From: Acidobacteria bacterium 5-1
GTDB lineage: Bacteria > Acidobacteriota > Blastocatellia > Pyrinomonadales > Pyrinomonadaceae
Length of the DNA stretch: 44,646 nt
Direction of reading: 5' to 3'
Assembly: GCA_002050455.1 (NCBI GenBank)
Contig: MWZA01000137.1
Span: 1-44,646 of the forward strand
Under the pieces are notes generated by a model. That model did not search any database. It had not been told where the DNA came from and saw nothing but the letters and a program-made list of their open reading frames with translations. This document shows, piece after piece, positions 40,236 to 44,646 of this stretch. Numbering within the stretch: the stretch's first letter is position 1; each line of letters starts with the position of its first letter. The translations under genes and the position numbers were made by a program.

Positions 40236-40334
40236 GAGTTGAGAATTTTTACGTTTCTGTTTTACGCTTTGGGCGCGTCTTTGAGCCAAAATATTCAAAA
40301 CCTTGGTGTAGACTCAGAACGATTCATAAAAAAG

Positions 40335-40376
40335 ACGGAGAGCATTGTTTGATAACTATGCTCTCCGTTTAATTTT
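40335..40376. terminator. Bidirectional hairpin terminator
   Basis: ACGGAGAGCAT (40335-40345) pairs with ATGCTCTCCGT (40358-40368), then TTAATTTTTT. It lies between the convergent ferritin-like gene and the 91-residue gene. Confidence 0.85.
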
Positions 40377-40397
40377 TTCGATAAGGAAGAGAAAAAT

Positions 40398-40673
40398 TTA
40401 AGCAAAACTCGGGAACTCAAGAACCTTCGCGTCCTTTGTCGTTTCTTCCGATTCAGACTTTTGTTTGTTCAAACGATAACGCGCCGAAGCTATAACGCGA
40501 TGCAGGTCGTCCAACATTTCAGCATCAATTGATAATGTTTTCTGACATAACCAACCTAAATCTTCCGTCCACGTCGAAAGTTTGATAATCGCTTGATTAT
40601 CCGCCAAAGAAACTTCAACTTTTTTCTCGTCAGAAAAAATCGGTAGAAACTTTGTCGCTAAATTGCTTTGCAT
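40398..40673 (-). CDS. Hypothetical protein, 91 residues
   Basis: Not recognised. Compact alpha/beta look: KKVEVSLADNQAIIKLSTWT, the central LGWLCQKTLSIDAEMLDDLH, and a charged tail (SESEETTKDAKVLEFPSFA). ATG at 40673 chosen; the in-frame TTG at 40706 lies in the operator. It has its own promoter (40712-40740) and the same palindrome as the ferritin-like gene across the expected start of transcription, so it may belong to the same iron or stress response. Confidence 0.65.
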   Translation of the reverse strand: MQSNLATKFLPIFSDEKKVEVSLADNQAIIKLSTWTEDLGWLCQKTLSIDAEMLDDLHRVIASARYRLNKQKSESEETTKDAKVLEFPSFA

Positions 40674-40689
40674 AAATTTTATGTAGGAA

Positions 40690-40706
40690 TTGAAATTCGA
40701 TTTCAA
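40690..40706. promoter_or_regulatory. Palindromic operator candidate over transcription start
   Basis: TTGAAATTCGATTTCAA; the outer TTGAAAT...ATTTCAA match the site before the ferritin-like gene (39663-39679), differing only in the central bases. It overlaps the likely start of transcription of the 91-residue gene, a good place for a repressor. Confidence 0.5.
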
Positions 40707-40711
40707 TAAGG

Positions 40712-40740
40712 ATTATGCCAGATAAAAATGCCTTCGTCAA
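40712..40740 (-). promoter_or_regulatory. Sigma-70 type promoter of the 91-residue gene
   Basis: On the minus strand TTGACG (40740-40735) and CATAAT (40717-40712) with a 17-bp spacer. Transcription would begin near 40705, inside the palindrome. Confidence 0.65.
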
Positions 40741-40975
40741 GTTTTGATAAGAATAAAATCAAAAAGGTAAAAGTAAAAGTTAAGAATAATTTTATCCCCT
40801 GCTAGTTTCAGTTTTAACTGAGTTCTAAATTTTCATTATTCGATAACTTTTATTCAACTACCTAAAACGAAACAAATCTCATTGAGAAAAGCATTAAGGT
40901 CTAAATTTTAATAGTCCAGATTTGAATTTTGCAATCATTGAGACTTTTTGTCTTGTTACTTTTGCCTTTTACTTT

Positions 40976-41815
40976 TTATTTCTTAGCTTTCCACTCTTTT
41001 AAGAGATTTTCCAAGCCGCTCGTATTCGCCTGTGGATCTGACGCTTTACCGACTTGAATCGCTCGCTCAGCTGTTTTAATAGCTTCGTCTTTTTTGCCCA
41101 TTTCATTTAACAGGCGCGATTTCGATACCAATGCGCCATAAGTTTCAGACACCCTAAGCGATTCATTTAACCAGCCGAGAGCTTCATCATAATTTGCGGT
41201 AAGTTTTGAATTTATGACATAATTTGCCGCTTGAATCGGAATAGAACCCATATTTCGGCGAGCCGTCTCCAGAATTCTTTTGGAAACACCGCCGACATCA
41301 ATCGTAAAAGGAACACGCACTTTTTCCCAACCAATGGCAACCTGCGTCGTATTATCGGTTACATTTTCAAATTCGATTGACATGGATTCTTTAAAATCAG
41401 CCGCCATCGGTTTGACGTTGACGCGCAAAGCGTCTTGTTTAACGTCGTAATCAAAACTTCCCCATTGGTCTGAAGTCTTGTTAAAAATGACTATCCATTC
41501 ATCTTTGTTTGGAATTGTATGCAGGCTATATTTGCCTTTCGGCAAAGTTTGACCGCTGATTTTAACATCGTTTGAAACTTCAAAAGTAGTCGCTTCGTTT
41601 GCGCCGGTTCGCCACACTTCACCAAAAGGGACGAGTTTGCCCCAAATTTCCCGTCCTTTGACATTCGGACGGTGATAGATGATTGAAACAGTGGTGTCGC
41701 CGACTGTTTGTGAAATGCTTTGGCGTGGGCTTGCGCGCGGCAGAGTTAACTGCGCGAACAGGTTTGAAACGCCAAACAAAACCAAAATCAAAAGCATAGA
41801 TATTTTTGTTTTCAT
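40976..41815 (-). CDS. Secreted DUF2911 protein with TPR-like tail
   Basis: 279 residues. Signal peptide (1-21, ISMLLILVLFGVSNLFA), a DUF2911 domain (about 23-170) with SPRQSISQTVGDTTVSIIYH, WGKLVPFGEVWRTGANEATT and LPKGKYSLHTIP, and a C-terminal helical TPR-like part (ALGWLNESLRVSETYGALVS, KDEAIKTAERAIQVGK). DUF2911 has no assigned activity. ATG start. The 269 bp between it and the promoter of the 91-residue gene hold nothing I can name. Confidence 0.85.
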   Translation of the reverse strand: MKTKISMLLILVLFGVSNLFAQLTLPRASPRQSISQTVGDTTVSIIYHRPNVKGREIWGKLVPFGEVWRTGANEATTFEVSNDVKISGQTLPKGKYSLHTIPNKDEWIVIFNKTSDQWGSFDYDVKQDALRVNVKPMAADFKESMSIEFENVTDNTTQVAIGWEKVRVPFTIDVGGVSKRILETARRNMGSIPIQAANYVINSKLTANYDEALGWLNESLRVSETYGALVSKSRLLNEMGKKDEAIKTAERAIQVGKASDPQANTSGLENLLKEWKAKK

Positions 41816-41893
41816 AAATTTACTCCTTAAAAATTATTATCACACCAAGGCGCAAAGTTTGCCAAAATTAGCCGTAATTTCAATTGATTTTTA

Positions 41894-42379
41894 CTAGCTT
41901 TCCAAACGCTCACGCGCCCGCTGAATAAACAAAGTCAGCATTTCGGCAATTTTCTTACTCATTTCGCTGCTGATAATAGATTCACCCGCTAGACCGGCAA
42001 GCAAATGCAGTTCTCGTGCAGAATTGCGGCGCAGTTCGACAGCTTGCGAAAACTGTACGAACGTTAAATTTTTTCCCTTTTCGATAAATTCCGCCGCGTA
42101 ACGCAAAAGATTTTTCGTTTCGCCCGCAACCGGCAGCCATTCAATTCTTTCTTCATTATTTTCAGCCATTTCGACGGCAAATTTTTGCATCATCGAACCG
42201 ACAAAAGGAATGTCGGCGCGAATTGTCCAGTGCGAAATGCCTTTTGCGTCAGTGTGAATGCTTTCGACGCTCGGCATCAGTTCGACAAAATTTTTGATGT
42301 CGCCGAAAAACTCGCGCACCTTTTCCAGACTTGTTTTGACTTCGACTTGATCGCTGTAATCAGCGCGAATTATGAACAT
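41894..42379 (-). CDS. SRPBCC (START-like) family protein
   Basis: 161 residues with a START-like lipid- or ligand-binding cavity: VEVKTSLEKVREFFGDIKNF, LMPSVESIHTDAKGISHWTI and RIEWLPVAGETKN are typical of the SRPBCC/polyketide cyclase/COQ10 group. A final helical part (ELHLLAGLAGESIISSEMSK) goes beyond the usual domain. Soluble, no signal. ATG at 42379. Ligand unknown. Confidence 0.75.
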   Translation of the reverse strand: MFIIRADYSDQVEVKTSLEKVREFFGDIKNFVELMPSVESIHTDAKGISHWTIRADIPFVGSMMQKFAVEMAENNEERIEWLPVAGETKNLLRYAAEFIEKGKNLTFVQFSQAVELRRNSARELHLLAGLAGESIISSEMSKKIAEMLTLFIQRARERLES

Positions 42380-42616
42380 ATAAAAGTTTTAGCGTTGTAT
42401 TTATTTTCGGTTTTTATTATCTACTTTTGGAAAATGAAAGTCCAAACTAAAAATCAAGATGCTTGGCGAAAATCATTAAGTTTTATTGATTTTGAAGGTT
42501 CACCCAAACAAAGGAGAACATAATTGATGACATTTTCGGCTAAACTCTGTATTATTTAAGGTGTCAAACTTCAGACAATAATTTTAACTTCTTTGCAAAA
42601 GAATGAGAAATATAAT

Positions 42617-44646
42617 ATGGGTAAATTTTCTTCCATAAAGATTGTTTTTTTACTGTCTTTGTTTTTTTCAGTTTCGGTTTTTGCTCAAACACCGCAGCCT
42701 TCGCCGACTCCGCCGCCGACCGATGACGACGTGGTGAAAATCACTACCAAACTCGTGCAGTTCGACGCGGTTGTGACCGACAAAGACGGCAATCAGGTCA
42801 GGGATTTGAACATCGCCGACTTTGAAGTTCTACAAGACGGTAAGCCGCAGAAAATTACGAATTTTTCGTATATCAATACCGAATCGCCCGCGCAGTCTTC
42901 GCCCGTGACGACGATTAAAAACGGCAAAAACGTCGTTTTGCCGCCCGCCCGCGTTCGTCCTGAAATCAGCGGACGAATCCTGACGTTTATCGTTGACGAC
43001 GGAAACTGCACGGCTTCGCAAATCGGGATGACGGCGGCGCGTGAAGCGTTGATTAAATTCGTCAATGAACAAATGCTGCCGAACGATTTGGTTTCGATTT
43101 ACCAAACGCGCGGCGGAAGCAGTCTGCTTCAGCAATACACTTCGGACAAAACTCAACTGATGCGCGCCGCGCGGCGGATTCGCTGGTATCCGCCGCAGGG
43201 AAGCTGCGTCAGTTATAACGGCGATTTTTTTGAACCGACGCGCGAAGATTCGACGGGCAAACGCACCGGTCAAGGCTCATTTGAAACTGATGCAAACCGC
43301 AAGACTCGCGAGCAAATTGAAGATTCAATTCGCGACAATCAAGCGGTCGGCACAATCGGCGTAATTCGTTACGTCGTGCGCGGTCTCGGAAAAATCAGCG
43401 GGCGCAAAGTCGTCTTTTTGCTCTCTGACGGTTTGCCGCTACGCACGCGCGAGGGCATAAATCGGCAGGCATTTGATGCGCTGCGCGATTTGACGGATGC
43501 GGCGAACCGCGCTTCGGTCGTTTTTAATACGATTGACGTGCGCGGGGGAATATCGTATTCGCCACAGGGAAACGACGAAGGTGGGAGTGCTGTTGAAAAG
43601 CGAATCAGGGAGGTTCGTGTTACGCGCGACGGATTATTTCATTTGGCGGAAGAAACCGGCGGCGTCTTTTACAAAGAACAGAATTTTCTCGACGTTCCGA
43701 TTCGCCGCGCTTTGAGCTTGGAAAAGGGTTATTATTTAATCGGTTACGAGCCGGACGACGAAACTTTCAAAAGCAAAGATTTCAATAAAATCGAAATCAA
43801 ATTAAAACGTCCCGATTTGAAAATAAGCTCGCGCGCCGGATTTTTAGGCAGAACCGACAACGAAACCGCGCCGAAAAAACGCACCGGCGACGGCGAACTC
43901 TACGAAGCGATTGTCGCGCCGCTGCCGCGTGCCGGTTTAAACGTGCGCCTCTCCGCTTTTTTCGCCAATGACGCGGCGCAGGGAAATGTCGTGCGTTCGC
44001 TCGTTCATTTGGACGGCGGCGAACTGATGTTTGTTGACGACGCGAACGGATTCAAAAAAGCCGTTTTCGACGTCGTCGCCGTTACGTTGAACGAAAAAAA
44101 CGAAGTCGTTGACGAATTTAACCGGACGCACACTTTCAAGATTGAAGCGGCGGCAATGCCGCTCATCAAACAAAACGGGCTAATTTACACGACCGATGTG
44201 CCGATTAAAAAAGCCGGAAATTATAATTTTCGTCTGGCGGTGCGCGACGCGGGCAGCAAAATGCTCGGCTCGGCGAGTCAAATCATTCAAGTTCCCGACC
44301 TTAAAAAAAGCAAAATTTTTCTGTCCGGTTTAACCGTCAGCCAGGTTGACGCGAACGGTAAATTCGTCGCGCCGTCCGCCGTCAAACCGGAAAACGCGCT
44401 TTCCTTGACCGATTCGGCGGCAACTCCGGCAATTCGCCGCTTTCGCCCGAACTCGATTCTGGCTTACGCTTACACGCTTTATAACGCGCGAGCCGACAAA
44501 ACGACGAATCAGCCGAAACTGACCGTTCAGGTTAATTTATACCGCGACGGAAAAATTATTTCCGAAGGAAAACCGCAAACGCCGGAACTCGAAAAGCCGT
44601 CCGATCCGAGTCGCATCAACGATTACGGTTATCTGCGGCTCAACGC
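42617..44646 (+). CDS. VWFA-related acidobacterial secreted protein (partial)
   Basis: The frame is open from the ATG at 42617 to the window edge, at least 676 residues, so the C-terminus is missing. Signal peptide (1-23, KIVFLLSLFFSVSVFA), Pro-rich linker, then the acidobacterial VWA opening ITTKLVQFDAVVTDKDGNQV with DFEVLQDGKPQKITNF, a VWA core (FIVDDGNCT, KVVFLLSDGLPLRTREG), and downstream beta domains (YLIGYEPDDETFKSKDFNKI). Family members are exported and thought to act in adhesion or metal-dependent binding. It marks the Acidobacteriota origin. Upstream space (42380-42616) shows no clear promoter. Confidence 0.9.
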   Translation, partial: MGKFSSIKIVFLLSLFFSVSVFAQTPQPSPTPPPTDDDVVKITTKLVQFDAVVTDKDGNQVRDLNIADFEVLQDGKPQKITNFSYINTESPAQSSPVTTIKNGKNVVLPPARVRPEISGRILTFIVDDGNCTASQIGMTAAREALIKFVNEQMLPNDLVSIYQTRGGSSLLQQYTSDKTQLMRAARRIRWYPPQGSCVSYNGDFFEPTREDSTGKRTGQGSFETDANRKTREQIEDSIRDNQAVGTIGVIRYVVRGLGKISGRKVVFLLSDGLPLRTREGINRQAFDALRDLTDAANRASVVFNTIDVRGGISYSPQGNDEGGSAVEKRIREVRVTRDGLFHLAEETGGVFYKEQNFLDVPIRRALSLEKGYYLIGYEPDDETFKSKDFNKIEIKLKRPDLKISSRAGFLGRTDNETAPKKRTGDGELYEAIVAPLPRAGLNVRLSAFFANDAAQGNVVRSLVHLDGGELMFVDDANGFKKAVFDVVAVTLNEKNEVVDEFNRTHTFKIEAAAMPLIKQNGLIYTTDVPIKKAGNYNFRLAVRDAGSKMLGSASQIIQVPDLKKSKIFLSGLTVSQVDANGKFVAPSAVKPENALSLTDSAATPAIRRFRPNSILAYAYTLYNARADKTTNQPKLTVQVNLYRDGKIISEGKPQTPELEKPSDPSRINDYGYLRLN

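Overview
The window looks like a chromosomal segment of an Acidobacteriota bacterium. The best marker is the protein running off the right edge, which reads as a VWFA-related protein of the acidobacterial type. The Tat and Sec substrates, an M14 peptidase and a prolyl oligopeptidase fit that; placement nearer Blastocatellia/Pyrinomonadaceae is an inference from gene content, moderate base composition and general look, not a computed result.

Left part (1-21,088): ordinary housekeeping and envelope genes in short operons. These are riboflavin synthase, a META-domain protein, a GNAT acetyltransferase, an asparaginase-II operon, RecN, an M14 carboxypeptidase, a tRNA with anticodon CAU, a Kef-type antiporter followed by a DUF389 membrane protein and a PEGA/TPR protein, NadA, and a ferredoxin. 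A potassium module follows: Kup, a small membrane protein, a KdpD-like kinase lacking its cytoplasmic N-terminal sensor, and a KdpE-like regulator. Two promoters near it carry 7-mers repeated every 11 bp. The last gene is a UDP-sugar dehydrogenase interrupted exactly at its catalytic cysteine by a 181-residue mini-intein. Several gene borders hold inverted-repeat elements.

Middle part (about 21,090-31,915): the striking region. Eleven closely related sites of 110-115 bp, plus one short 67-bp relative, separate genes that all read on the minus strand. They have the structure of integron attC recombination sites: terminal 7-mers of RYYYAAC/GTTRRRY type, imperfect palindrome, and one extrahelical base always in the same arm. 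For all eleven cassettes the 7-mer at the start is the exact reverse complement of the R'' 7-mer of the cassette's own attC, as expected for cassettes inserted from circles. Cassettes, in reading order from right to left: Tat-exported beta-carbonic anhydrase; YciI-like protein; secreted protein; membrane-anchored protein; SGNH-like/FG-GAP protein; secreted protein; HExxH protein; MazEF-type toxin-antitoxin; small protein plus HNH endonuclease; BrnTA toxin-antitoxin; arylamine N-acetyltransferase; then a gene remnant. No integron integrase lies in the window, so within it this is a cluster of attC sites lacking an integrase.

Right part (31,916-44,646): a gene-poor stretch with three tandem 24-bp repeats, then prolyl oligopeptidase, cysteine desulfurase, a radical SAM / orphan HicB / MGDG-synthase-like glycosyltransferase / SDR run, a ferritin-like gene and a small gene that share a palindromic operator candidate, a DUF2911 protein, an SRPBCC protein and the partial VWA-domain protein.
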